A DNA stretch of 64,000 nt from DATBVX01 sp963696675 (GTDB taxonomy: Bacteria > Pseudomonadota > Gammaproteobacteria > Steroidobacterales > Steroidobacteraceae), in the NCBI GenBank assembly GCA_963696675.1, contig CAVOLM010000065.1, positions 1 through 64,000 of the forward strand. The letters are read 5' to 3'. Shown here piece after piece: positions 7,999-17,679 of this stretch. The translations under genes were made by a program, and so were the position numbers. The notes below the pieces were generated by a model. The model worked only from the letters and a program-made list of their open reading frames with translations. It was not told the origin of the DNA and made no database searches. Numbering within the stretch: position 1 is the first letter of the stretch; each line of letters starts with the position of its first letter.

Positions 7999-9349
7999 AT
8001 GAAGCTGATTTCGTATCGAGCCGGCCTCGCGCTGGGCACTGTGCTGGCATTCACGACTCACGCGGCCCCACCACCCGCGACTGCAGAGTCGCCCGTTCCG
8101 TCGCTGGCGCCGATGGTCAAGAAGGTGGGCCCCACTGTCGTCAGCATCGGGACCAAGGGCACGATCCGGGAGCGCAATAATCCGCTGTTGGAGGATCCAT
8201 TCTTCCGGCAATTCTTCGGCGATCAGCCGCCGCGCGAGCGCAAGTTCCAGAGCGCCGGTTCCGGCGTCGTGGTCGATGCTGCGAGCGGATACATCATCAC
8301 CAATGCGCACGTGATCGAGAACGCGACCGAGATTACGGTCACCGCGCAGGACGACCACGAATACAAGGCGCAGGTGGTCGGCGCCGACAAGGGTTCCGAT
8401 ATCGCCGTGCTCAAGCTCAAGGAGGGCAAGCTCCCAGCAGCCATCACGCTCGGGGACTCGAGCAAGCTCGAAGTGGGCGATTTCGTGGTGGCGATCGGCA
8501 ATCCGTTCGGCCTGCAGCACACGGTGACCTCCGGAATCGTCAGCGCGCTGGGGCGCACTCCCCGCTTGAGCCGCGACAGCTACGAGGACTTCATCCAGAC
8601 CGATGCTTCGATCAATCCCGGCAACTCCGGCGGCGCACTCGTGAACCTGCGCGGCGAACTGGTCGGCATCAATTCCGCGATCCTTTCAGGCGGCGGCGGC
8701 AACATCGGCATCGGCTTCGCCATCCCGGTCAACATGGTCAAGAACGTGATGGACGAGCTGATCAAGTACGGTGAGGTCAAGCGGGGACTCCTGGGTGTAG
8801 GGATCGACACGCTGACACCTGATCTGGTGAAGGCAGTAGGAGCGCCGCCCGATACTCAGGGCGCACTGGTGTCGCAGGTCGATCGAAGGCTCGGCTGCCG
8901 ACAAGGCCGGCATCAAGATCAACGATGTCATCACCACGGTCAATGGCGACGCGGTAAAGACCGACTCGGAGTTGCGCCGTGCAATCGGCATGCTACGCGT
9001 CGGCGACAAGGTCGATATCGGCCTGTTGCGCGACGGCAAGCCACGCAAGGTGACAGCTGTCATTGCCGAACGCGCCACAGGCGAAGTCGCCTCTGCCGAG
9101 GAGATCCACCAGGGGTTGGAAGGCGCGCAGCTCGCAGACTCCGACAACGGTGATGGTGTGGTCGTTCGGGCGATCGAGGCAGGCAGTCCGGCCTCGCAGA
9201 CCGGGTTGACGCCCCAACGACTTGATCCTTGGAGTCAACCGCTCGCGTGTTGCAGACTTCAAGCAGTTGCGCGATGCGACCAGCGGTTCGGCCTCGTTGT
9301 CCTAACGGTGAAGCGCGGCAACACGACGCTACTGATCCCGATTCGCTGA
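7999..9349 (+). CDS. degP: Periplasmic serine protease/chaperone, DegP/MucD type, two PDZ domains
   Basis: After correcting two extra bases (near 8882 and 9208) and one missing base in a C-run near 9302 the product is 449 residues. It has a signal peptide (about 1-22), a trypsin-like domain with triad His104 (TNAHVIE), Asp134 (GSDIAVLK) and Ser210 (NPGNSGGAL), then PDZ1 (starting near RGLLGVGI) and PDZ2 (VVVRAIEAGSPAS onward). Members of this S1C family degrade or refold damaged periplasmic proteins. Two PDZ domains fit DegP/DegQ/MucD rather than DegS. It follows the heat-shock Hsp20 gene, which suggests a protein-quality context, but the strong hairpin between them may separate the transcripts. 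Confidence 0.9.
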
Positions 9350-9451
9350 GGAAGCATCGCAGAAGTCCAGGGCCGCTAAAACGAGGGGCCTTTCTCATTT
9401 GGGGCTCGAGCCCCGCTCGTCCAGCCTATAGTCACACGGCGGCCGTCACCA

Positions 9452-10424
9452 GTGGCGACGAAATCCGCACGATCTGCGTTCTCGGAGGCACCGGCTTCGT
9501 CGGCGCGCGCCTCGTGACACGACTCGTCAGCGACGGACACGGCGTGAAGGTGCTCACACGCAATCGCGAGGCGCATCGCGACCTGCTGGTGCTGCCGGAT
9601 CTCGATCTGGTCAACGCCGATGTACACGACGCAGGCCAGCTGGCGGCGCAGTTCGGCGGCTTCGAGGTCGTCATCAACCTGGTTGGCATCCTCAACGAGC
9701 GCGGACGAAGTGGCGCGGGATTTCAGCCACGTCCATGCTGAGCTTGCCGCCAAAGTCGTCGGTGCTTGTCGCTCGGCCGGCGTGCCAGCGACTCTTGCAC
9801 ATGAGCTCGCTGCGGGCCGATGCCGATCATGCTCCGAGTCACTATCTGCGTTCCAAGGGTGCCGCCGAGGTGGCGGTTCGCGAGGGCTGCGACGGTGTCA
9901 TCGACTACGCGATCTTCCGGCCGTCGGTGATCTTCGGGCCAGGCGATTCCTTCACGAATCGATTTGCGCGACTCCTGCGCCGCGTGCCTGCGGCTCTGCC
10001 GCTTGCTCGGAGCAAGGCACGTTTTGCGCCGGTGTACGTGGGGGATGTGGTCGAAGCGATAGTGCGCGCGATGCACGTCCATGTGCTCGGCGGCAAGACT
10101 TACGAGTTGTGCGGACCCGGTATCTACACGCTGAGCGAGATCGTGCGCTTCATCGCCGCTACGCTCGGACTCAGGCGCTGGGTCTTCGGGCTACCGGATT
10201 TTTTCGGTCGCGTGCAGGCGCTGTTGATGGATTTCGTGCCTGGCAAGCCCTTCTCTACCGATAACTATCGCTCGCTGCTGGTGGACAGCGTCTGCCGCCA
10301 GGACGGTTTTGCAGAGCTGGGAATCATCGCGCACCCGATGGAGGCGATCGTGCGGCAGTATCTCGGTTCTCACTCCGTTCACGGGCTGCTCGATACGTAT
10401 CGCCATCACGCCAGTCGGCGATAG
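9452..10424 (+). CDS. NAD(P)-binding oxidoreductase, complex I NDUFA9-like atypical SDR
   Basis: The corrected product is about 323 residues. It opens with the Rossmann motif VLGGTGFVG and has HYLRSKGAAE, where Tyr and Lys of the SDR YxxxK are recognisable, followed by FRPSVIFGPGDSF, typical of the NDUFA9-like atypical SDR family. Extra bases lie near 9712 and 9789. No start codon is in frame directly upstream. GTG 9452 reads MATKS and joins RTICVLGGTG if one base is missing near 9464, which also makes the total length divisible by three. Bacterial members are usually annotated as NAD-dependent epimerase/dehydratases; the substrate is unknown. Confidence 0.75.
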
Positions 10425-10445
10425 CATCCGCAGGTCACGCTCCTT

Positions 10446-11501
10446 TCACCGGCGCCACGTGGTCTGCTTCGCGACGCACACGCTCTGATGCCGCACAGTC
10501 TCGTCTTCGCGTGCGAGGGCCTTTATACGCTGGAAGAAAGTCGGCAGGTCGTTGCCGGCTTCAGCCAGCACGCGCTGCAGACCGGGCACACACTCCTCGT
10601 ACGCAGCCACAGAGACCAGGTATGCATTGTTGAGTTCCTCGGCGATGCGCGTGTCCGCAGGTCCATGCCCTCGCCACGATCCCAGCAGGTCGCCGTATTC
10701 GCGCGCAATGCGCTCAAGCTCGGCGTGCTTGCGCTCACGCATCGTGCTGGCGTCGATCCCGCTCGCGTACAGCGCTTTCAACCTGCCACGGCCTGCATTC
10801 AGCACGCGAGCCAGCTCAACGTGACGCTCGCGCTCGGTCTTGAACGCGACCAGTTCGGGTTCGCGACCGTGAGCTGCCAACCAACGATGGACGCCCTCCA
10901 CTTCCACCACCGAGGCGAACGCCTCGTTGAACGACGAATCTCCCGGCACGTACACGAGCTGATGCGTCAGCTCGTGGAAGATGATCGCTGCCAGGCGCAC
11001 GTCACTCCACGTGATCATGGTGTTGAGGACCGGATCGTCGAAATGCCCGAGTGTCGAGTACGCCGGCACGCCTCCAACGTAGACGTCATTTCCGGCAGCG
11101 CGCAGCCGCTCAGCAAACGCACGCGCCTTCGCCTCCGAGAAATAGCCGCGATACACGACGCACCCCGCGACCGGAAAGCACCAGCGCTTGGGTTGAACGG
11201 AAAACTCCGGCGCCGCAAAAACATTCCACACCACGAACGGGCGGCCGACGTCCGCGTAACTGCGATAGCTGCCGTTGTCCGGCAACCCCAGCTCGCGCAC
11301 CGCGAACTGGCGGATCTCGAGCACCTGTTGCAGGCGTGATCTGAGCTCGGGCGACGTGGTTGGATCCGCTATCACTGCAGAGATGGGCTGGCGCTTCGAC
11401 ATGAGATCCATCTGACCGTTGGCGCTCTGGATCAGATAGCAGCCGCCAAGCTGCAGACAGCAGGCAAGGATCGTGAACAGCGGCAGCGAAGGGCGATTCA
11501 T
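10446..11501 (-). CDS. Putative zinc aminopeptidase, lipoprotein (COG4324-like)
   Basis: Encodes 351 residues in an unbroken frame. The lipobox LQLGGC places the lipidated Cys at residue 21. The zinc motif HELTH at about 176-180, with a downstream Glu in NEAFASVVE, matches gluzincin-type predicted aminopeptidases of the COG4324 group. Substrate and activity are not established for this family. The start codon ATG at 11501 directly abuts the end of the inverted-repeat element at 11502-11775, so its leader and probably its promoter come from that element. It is divergent from cca. Confidence 0.78.
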   Translation of the reverse strand: MNRPSLPLFTILACCLQLGGCYLIQSANGQMDLMSKRQPISAVIADPTTSPELRSRLQQVLEIRQFAVRELGLPDNGSYRSYADVGRPFVVWNVFAAPEFSVQPKRWCFPVAGCVVYRGYFSEAKARAFAERLRAAGNDVYVGGVPAYSTLGHFDDPVLNTMITWSDVRLAAIIFHELTHQLVYVPGDSSFNEAFASVVEVEGVHRWLAAHGREPELVAFKTERERHVELARVLNAGRGRLKALYASGIDASTMRERKHAELERIAREYGDLLGSWRGHGPADTRIAEELNNAYLVSVAAYEECVPGLQRVLAEAGNDLPTFFQRIKALAREDETVRHQSVCVAKQTTWRR

Positions 11502-11775
11502 CTAGGGAAGCTCTGCTCAGGTCTCACGAGGCGCGTTGCGTCGCCAACGGTGCAGATGCTAGGCGTACCGTGCAGCCAATGGTTGATTCCATTGGCAAGC
11601 GGTACAACGACGCAGCTGCCCGTTCGCGGCGCAACCCAGACGGGACCGGCCTCGGCAAGCTTCTGGCGTCGTTGCGAGTCTTGTCGATATCGACATATCG
11701 ACTGCGTCTCGCGCCTAGCCAGAAGCTTGCGGATGGACCGGTCGCGCCCGTGATACCTGAGCAGAGCTTCCCTAG
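11502..11775. mobile_element. Miniature inverted-repeat element (MITE-like) with CTAG ends
   Basis: The ends are inverted repeats: 21 identical bases beginning CTAGGGAAGCTCTGCTC, extending to about 32 of 34 with one mismatch and one gap. CTAG at both edges would be the target duplication, as used by IS5-group transposases. Inside are two further folded arms. One pairs TGCGTCG (11537-11543) with CGACGCA (11608-11614), GTACCG with CGGTAC and CCAATGG with CCATTGG; the other pairs GCAAGCTTCTGGC (11655-11667) with GCCAGAAGCTTGC (11718-11730) around GTCGATATCGAC. No coding sequence fits inside. It fills almost the whole gap between two divergent genes. Confidence 0.75.
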
Positions 11776-11788
11776 GTAAGCTACCCGC

Positions 11789-13007
11789 ATGGAAGTGTAT
11801 CTGGTCGGCGGTGCAGTCCGGGATGAGTTACTCGGTCGCGCGGTGAAGGAACGCGACTGGGTGGTTGTCGGCGCCACCGCGGAGGAAATGCAGCGACAGG
11901 GAATGCAGCAGGTGGGGCGCGACTTTCCGGTCTTCCTGCATCCGCAGACCCACGAGGAGTACGCGCTGGCGCGTACCGAACGCAAGACCGGTGCCGGCTA
12001 TCACGGATTCAGCACTGACAGCTCACCGGCCGTGACCCTCGAGCAGGATCTCGCGCGCCGCGACCTGACAATTAATGCGATGGCGCGCTCCACCGACGGT
12101 CGACTCATCGATCCCTACGGCGGTCAGCTGGATCTCAAGGCTCGGCAACTGCGCCACGTTTCGCCGGCCTTTCCCGAAGATCCGCTGCGCGTGTTGCGTG
12201 TGGCGCGCTTCGCCGCGCGTTTCGCGGCATTGAATTTTCGGGTGGCCGACGAAACGCTGGGCCTGATGCGACAGATGAGCAGTAGCGGCGAGCTGGCGGC
12301 GCTCGTGCCGGAGCGCGTGTGGCAAGAGACTCGCCGCGCGCTCGAAGAGCAATCTCCGCAGGTGTTCTTCGAGGTGCTGCGCGAATGCGGGGCGCTCGCG
12401 CAGGTCTTCCCGGAGCTCGAGGCGCTGTTCGGTGTGCCACAGCCTGAGAAGTGGCACCCGGAAGTCGACACTGGCGTGCACACGCTCATGGTGGTCAAGA
12501 TGGCCGCCTCGCTCTCGCCGCTCGCCACGGTGCGTTTTGCGGCGTTGGTTCACGATCTCGGCAAGGCCGACACGCCGCGCGACAAATGGCCGCGTCATGC
12601 CGGGCACGAGGTGCAGAGCGTGCGGCGCGTCCAGGAGCTGTGCTCAAGGCTTCGAATCCCGAACGACTATCGTGATCTCGCGGTGCTGGTCGCGCGCCAT
12701 CACGGCGTCGTGCATCGGGCGTTCGAGTTGCGGGCCGCGACGGTGCTCGACCTCTTCGCGCACACGGATGCCCTGCGCCGGCCCGAGCGCTTCGAGCAGT
12801 TCCTGCTCGCCTGCGAGGCGGACGCACGCGGACGTAAGGGGCTCGAACAGCGCGCATATCCCCAGGGCGATTGGTTGCGAGACGCGCTCAGCGCCGCAGC
12901 GCGCTATTTCTCCCGATGCTGAAGAACTGCAGGGCGGCGGCGCCGAGATCGCAGCGGGGCTGCGTCGCCGGCGCATCGAAGCGATCGCCGCGCTCAAGCG
13001 GCAATGA
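11789..13007 (+). CDS. cca: CCA-adding enzyme (tRNA nucleotidyltransferase), class II with HD domain
   Basis: Adds or repairs the 3'-terminal CCA of tRNAs. The product is about 405 residues after removing one extra base near 12917, where the first frame would stop at YFSRC; the corrected C-terminus runs to ALKRQ. Signatures: GGAVRDELLG, the catalytic DWVVVG (Cca variant of DxD), RRDLTINAMA, and an HD phosphohydrolase domain (LVHDLGKADTP) as in E. coli Cca. It starts 13 bases after the inverted-repeat element, so its leader may derive from it. The tRNA-Ile in this window lacks an encoded CCA, so the organism needs this activity for at least that tRNA. Confidence 0.93.
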
Positions 13008-13010
13008 GTT

Positions 13011-13972
13011 TCAGGGAGCGCCCCCGAGGTAAGCGATCAACGTCAGGCCGCCGAACGCAACGGTGCCTTCGAGGTCACTGTTGCTCACTCCGACTCGTAA
13101 CTCCAGGTCGAGCCGATCGCTGAGCGGAAAGCTCATCGAACCGATCAGCGTGTCGGCTTCGAGGTGCGCGAACTCCTCTCGGTCGTGATAGTAGTCGAGG
13201 CCAAAAGTACTGAGGCCGGAACGGTAGCCTAAGGCGGCCCAAAATGAGTAGTCGAGAAAGCCGTTCTCCCGCGTGAGCTCAGAGCCCACGAGCGTGGCAC
13301 CGGCACGCAACACACGAGTTGCGATCCGACGGAAGATTTCCCGTGAAATCGGTGGCAGGTTGCCGACTTGCGGGGGTAGAGTGACGCCAGTCAGATCGCA
13401 GTCCGCCGTCGAATACTCGTAGTTGATTCCCGAAATCAACCCGGTCCACGCCTTGCCTGTGTGGCTCAACGGCAAGGCCATAGGCGGTATTGTCGAGGCT
13501 GCATTTGCCCTGGCCTGCGATCGGTACCAGCACGCCACGAATCGGCACGACGGTATCGAAACTGAATTCGTCGAGATCGGAGTTGCGGGCCTCGCCCCGC
13601 AGACTGATGCGCCAGCCTGCGCTGCTTGTAATAGAAAGAGGCGCCGAGCGTCGTCGAGCTGAAAAGATCCTGCTGGTCCCACCAGCGCACGTCCAGATTG
13701 AGTCCGACCTGGCCGAAGAAATGATCGAAGCCGAGAGTCGCGGCATCCGCCTTGAAGTGTTCGAGGTCGGTGGACGTATCGGCCACGGCTGCTTGTGCAA
13801 CAACTGAAGTCACGAGCGACGGCGCCCACATGAGGCCGGCGTCGGCGCGATACCCGCCGTCCTCGTCGACGTCGCCACCGATGCTCAGCAGCCATGCGGG
13901 CTCGCCAGCGGCGGCGGCCGGGATGCTGACCGCGAGCGCCAGCACCGCGAGGAGGATCCTAGGCAAACACAT
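13011..13972 (-). CDS. Outer-membrane beta-barrel-like protein of unknown function
   Basis: After removing extra bases near 13632 and 13470 the gene gives about 319 residues with a signal peptide (MCLPRILLAVLALAVSIPAAAA). The mature part is rich in alternating aromatic and polar strands (LGFDHFFGQVGLNLDVRWW, FWAALGYRSGLSTFGLDYYHD), typical of a transmembrane barrel. The C-terminus lacks the usual terminal Phe or Trp, ending LIAYLGGAP. The start overlaps the 3' end of uppP by 14 bases, so it is probably co-transcribed with uppP. No family was recognised. Confidence 0.65.
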
Positions 13973-14756
13973 AGACGATCACGCCGGCCAGCAGCAGCCG
14001 ATAAATCGTGAATGGCAGCATGCCGATGCGCTGGATGAAGCGCAGCAGGAAATGAATGCAGAGAAAACCGCTGATGCCCGCCACGACGATGCCGATGATC
14101 ACCGGCTGCCAATCGATGGGCGTCGCGGCGCGAAACATCTTGAGCGTCTCGTAGGCGCCAGCCATTGCGGTACCGGGAACTGCAAGCAGAAAGGAGTAAC
14201 GTGCGGCTGCTTCGCGCGTGAGGCCGACACCGAGTCCAGCGGTCATGGTGATACCGGAGCGCGAGGTTCCCGGCACCAGCGCCATCGCCTGTGCGACGCC
14301 GATCAGCGCCGCGTCACGCCAGCTCACCGAGTACTCGTCGCGTCGCCTGCGCCCGAACCGGTCCGCAACCCACAAGAGGATGCCGAAGCTGGCGAGCGTC
14401 GTTGCGACCAATAGAGGACTGCGGAAGTGCGTCTCGATGTAGTCGTTGAACAGCAGCCCGACTACGCCAACCGGGATCGTGCCCAGCAACACGGCCCACG
14501 CCAGGTGCCCGTCGCGGCTGTGCTGGCCGCGAGTTGCCGATGCAAGCCACGCGCGCGCCATCGCGGTGAGTTGCTCCCGGAAATAGAAAACGACAGCGGC
14601 CAGTGTGCCAATGTGCATGGCGGCATCGAACTCCAGGCCCTGATCCGGCCAGCCCAGGAAGCGTGGCACCAGGATCAGATGCCCGGAACTGGAAATGGGC
14701 AGGAACTCGGTGATGCCCTGGATGATCGCGAGAACAATGGCGTGAATTGGCGTCAT
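13959..14756 (-). CDS. uppP: Undecaprenyl-diphosphatase (UppP/BacA)
   Basis: An integral membrane phosphatase of 265 residues that recycles undecaprenyl diphosphate to the monophosphate carrier for peptidoglycan and O-antigen synthesis; overexpression confers bacitracin resistance. The conserved motifs EFLPISSSGHL (near the N-terminus) and VPGTSRSGITM (around residue 165) are intact, and about seven to eight hydrophobic helices follow the family pattern. Length matches the family (about 265-275). The frame is unbroken. A barrel-like gene overlaps its 3' end. Confidence 0.96.
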   Translation of the reverse strand: MTPIHAIVLAIIQGITEFLPISSSGHLILVPRFLGWPDQGLEFDAAMHIGTLAAVVFYFREQLTAMARAWLASATRGQHSRDGHLAWAVLLGTIPVGVVGLLFNDYIETHFRSPLLVATTLASFGILLWVADRFGRRRRDEYSVSWRDAALIGVAQAMALVPGTSRSGITMTAGLGVGLTREAAARYSFLLAVPGTAMAGAYETLKMFRAATPIDWQPVIIGIVVAGISGFLCIHFLLRFIQRIGMLPFTIYRLLLAGVIVYVFA

Positions 14757-14788
14757 GTCGTGTTGCTTTGCGGTGTTTGAACCGAGGG

Positions 14789-15974
14789 TTACAGTGATGC
14801 CGCCAGGTCGCGAATCGCGAACCCTTTCAAAGGCTGTCGCACGCCGCGCGTCAGCCCGATGACCTTGAAGCGCTCGCCCATTTCGCCCGGCAAGGTCAAT
14901 AGCATCGCCTGCCGTGCCAGGCTCAGGCGCTCGACCAGCTCACGTTCGCCGGCGGCCTTGAGGTGTCGTTCGATGCCGAGTCCCATCAGAAAGTGAGCCT
15001 GGGTCGTGAAGCCGGCCACGGTCAGGCCGGCCTCGCTGGCGGCTTCTGCGACCGCCGTGAAGTCGACCCAGGCGCCGATGTCCTGCAGTCCCACGTAGAT
15101 AAACGGATCAGAATGAAACCGTTGACGGAAGTGACAAAGAAGAGTGCCGTCGCGCCGCTCCTCGCGGTAGTACTGGCGCCGCGGCAGACCGTAGTCGATG
15201 AGCAGCATCAACCCGCTCTCGAGCACGCCGGCCAGTGAACGCAGCCACGGATCGAGCCGCAGGTTGATCTCGGAGGTATACCCCTCCGACGAATGAGCTG
15301 CCGATCTGCGACTCGATTTCCCGAACTTTGCTCTCGAGCGGCTGCGTTGCAGGAGCTTCCGACCAGTCGAGTCGGTTCTCCTGCCAGCTGACACCCAGCG
15401 CGTTCACGCGACCCGAACGAATGCGGAAGCGATCGACCGGCAAGGCGTCGAGCACTTCATTGGCCACGATCACGCCACGCAGGGCGGCGGGCAGCTCATC
15501 GAGCCAGCTCACGCGCGCCAGGTGCCGGGCTGCGCGCGCCCTCAGAGTCGCGAGCTGGCGTTCGCGCAGATCGGCGCTGACTTCGAGGATCAGGTAGCGC
15601 TGCGGAAGCTGATCGACGTCTTCCAGCTCGTTCAAGATGTCGGCTGCCATCAGTCCAGAGCCGGCGCCGATTTCGAGTATGTCGCCGCCACCTGACGCCG
15701 ACAGCACTTCCGCGCACTGGGTGGCAATGCAGCGGCTGAATAAGGGCGAGAGTTCCGGAGCCGTAACGAAATCGCCATTGCTGCCAAACTTTTGGGTGCC
15801 GGCGCTGTAGTAGCCGAGACCGGGCTCGTAGAGCGCTAGCTCCATGAAACGAGCAAAGCTGATCCAGCCGCCGTGCTGTTCGATCTCGCGGCGAATCACA
15901 GTGACGAGTCGCTCGCTGTGCGCGTGCTGCTCGGGCGTGAGCTCGCCAGGATCGTGGGTCGTCACGCGCGACAC
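14789..15974 (-). CDS. SAM-dependent methyltransferase, MidA/NDUFAF7 family (COG1565)
   Basis: The product is about 394 residues after removing one extra base near 15291. It contains the family N-terminal signature ALYEPGLGYYSAGTQKFG and the SAM-binding loop ILEIGAGSGLMAADIL, then EVLDALPVDRF and a C-terminal block LMLLIDYGLPRRQYY. Eukaryotic NDUFAF7 methylates an arginine of a complex I subunit; the bacterial substrate is not established. The start is probably the GTG at 15974, preceded by GGAG, with GTG 15965 as the alternative. It is divergent from folM. An NDUFA9-like gene is also in this window, but not adjacent. Confidence 0.88.
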
Positions 15975-16028
15975 TCCGGATGATCTCCGGTATGGTTGAG
16001 CACAGGAATCCGTGCCCGGCGCACCCGC

Positions 16029-16781
16029 ATGAATCCCGCTGCGCAACTGTCAGGCAAGACCGTGCTGGTCACGGGCGCTGCACGTCGCATTGGTGCCGCA
16101 ATTGCACAAGCGATGCATGCGGCCGGGGCCAATGTCGTGATTCACCATCGCGGTTCTGCCGACGCGGCAGCGGCCCTGGCTCGCGATCTCAACCAGAGAC
16201 GGACGGGCTCCGCACTCACGCTGCATGCCGATCTCGCCGATCTCGCCAGCGTTCCCAATGTCATCGAGCAGACCGTGGCCCGATTCGGACGGCTCGATGT
16301 GCTGGTCAACAACGCCTCGAGCTTCTACCCGACACCCGTGGGCGAAATCACGCCGCGGCAGTGGGACGATCTCATCGGCAGCAACCTGAGGGCACCGCTG
16401 TTTCTCTCGCAGGCGGCCGCGCCCGAGCTCAAGCGCAATCAGGGTCTCATTCTCAATCTGATCGACATCCACGCGTTGCGCCCTTTGCGTCATCACACAG
16501 TCTACTCGGTGGCGAAGGCGGGGCTTGCGACCCTGACCCGCTCGCTGGCGCGCGAGCTCGCGCCTGAGGTGCGCGTGAACGGGATCGCGCCCGGCCCGGT
16601 GTTGTGGCCGGATGCGGATCTGGAACCTGAAGTGAAGCAGGAAATCATGGAACGCACGGCGCTCAAGCGCATGGGCACTCCGGACGACGTGGCGCGCGCC
16701 GCAGTTTTCTTTGCCCAGGACGCTCCGTATGTCACCGGCCAGATTCTGGCGGTCGATGGTGGCCGGAGTGTGGGATGGTGA
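16029..16781 (+). CDS. folM: Pteridine/dihydromonapterin reductase, FolM-type SDR
   Basis: Encodes 250 residues. It has the NADP-binding TGAARRIGAAIA, NNASSF, and the catalytic Tyr-x3-Lys in VYSVAKAG, typical of FolM and pteridine reductases that reduce dihydromonapterin or dihydrofolate to the tetrahydro form. The substrate call rests on the sequence (ARRIG and NNASSFYPT motifs) and on the adjacent convergent folB-folK gene. ATG 16029 gives MNPAAQLSGKTVLVTG; an upstream in-frame TTG at 15996 is less likely. The 3' end overlaps the 3' end of folB-folK by about 50 bases, tail to tail. Confidence 0.85.
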   Translation: MNPAAQLSGKTVLVTGAARRIGAAIAQAMHAAGANVVIHHRGSADAAAALARDLNQRRTGSALTLHADLADLASVPNVIEQTVARFGRLDVLVNNASSFYPTPVGEITPRQWDDLIGSNLRAPLFLSQAAAPELKRNQGLILNLIDIHALRPLRHHTVYSVAKAGLATLTRSLARELAPEVRVNGIAPGPVLWPDADLEPEVKQEIMERTALKRMGTPDDVARAAVFFAQDAPYVTGQILAVDGGRSVGW

Positions 16782-17659
16782 CCGGCTCCAGGGGGTGAGC
16801 CGCGCGGTCAAATGATTCCCACAGTGCGCCAATCGACTGGCCCGAAACCGGATGCCTGAGCGCGGGCGCGATCTCAGCCAGCGGGCCCAGCATGTAGGCA
16901 CGGCGCAGCAGGTCCGGCCGCGGCAAGGTCAGGTCGGGCTCCTCGCAGCGCAACTCTCCATATAGAAGAATGTCGAGGTCCATCGAGCGTGGCGCCCACT
17001 TTGGCGCCCCGCGGGTACGCCCGCACAGGCGTTCTACCTCGCGCAACTCGTCGACCACCTGCTCCACCGATTCGGCAGTATCAAAGCCCACGACGAGATT
17101 GATGAAGTCCGGTCCCTCGAAGCCCATCGCCCGATTGCGATAGGGCAGTCGAAACCACGAGTGAGCCGAAGCGACGCTCGAGCTCTTCGAGGGCCAGGGC
17201 CAGATGCTGAGCTGGCTCCACGTTGCTGCCGGCGGCGACGTACACGCGGATTCGATCCGTTGCCGGCAGCTTCACGCCGGCGGCCTTCTTGCGCGCCTTC
17301 TCGAGATCGCGCGCATTGCGCTCGATCATGACGCCGACATCCTTCGAGCCGCGGATCGCTCCTGGCTTGTTGAGCGTCAGCCGGATCCAGTCCAGCCTGA
17401 ACTCCTCGAGCACCATCAGTGCGGTGCGCTCGGCCAGCGTCTCGACGAGATGAAACTCGGAGCGGGCAATGAATTCGAGAATGCGCTTGGCGACTTTCTT
17501 GTAGTTGATCGTCGCCTCGATCGCATCGGCCGCCGCGGCCCGGCGGACGTCAGCCGGGATCTCGAGGTCGATGATCACTGTCTGCTTGACCCGCCGTTCC
17601 CAATCGTAGATGCCGATGATGGCTTCGGTGGTCAGCTCGCGAAGAAAGATGCGATCCAT
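16732..17659 (-). CDS. folB-folK: Bifunctional dihydroneopterin aldolase / HPPK (FolB-FolK fusion)
   Basis: One reading frame carries two consecutive folate enzymes. Residues 1 to about 117 are FolB (MDRIFLRELTTEAIIGIYDWE, NYKKVAKRI, GAIRGSKDVGVMIER), cleaving dihydroneopterin to hydroxymethyl-dihydropterin. After a short charged linker, FolK begins (RVYVAAGSNVEPAQHL) and pyrophosphorylates that product. Its later motifs are GFEGPDFINLV, SMDLDILLYG and LPRPDLLRRAYMLGPLAEI. One extra base lies near 17147, within FolK (VVSTA-YRNRAMGF); corrected length is about 308 residues. The FolB-FolK junction itself lies inside an uninterrupted frame. Such fusions are known in streptococci; most gammaproteobacteria keep the genes apart. 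Confidence 0.85.
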
Positions 17660-17679
17660 GATGGCGCCTGAGGTCGTCG

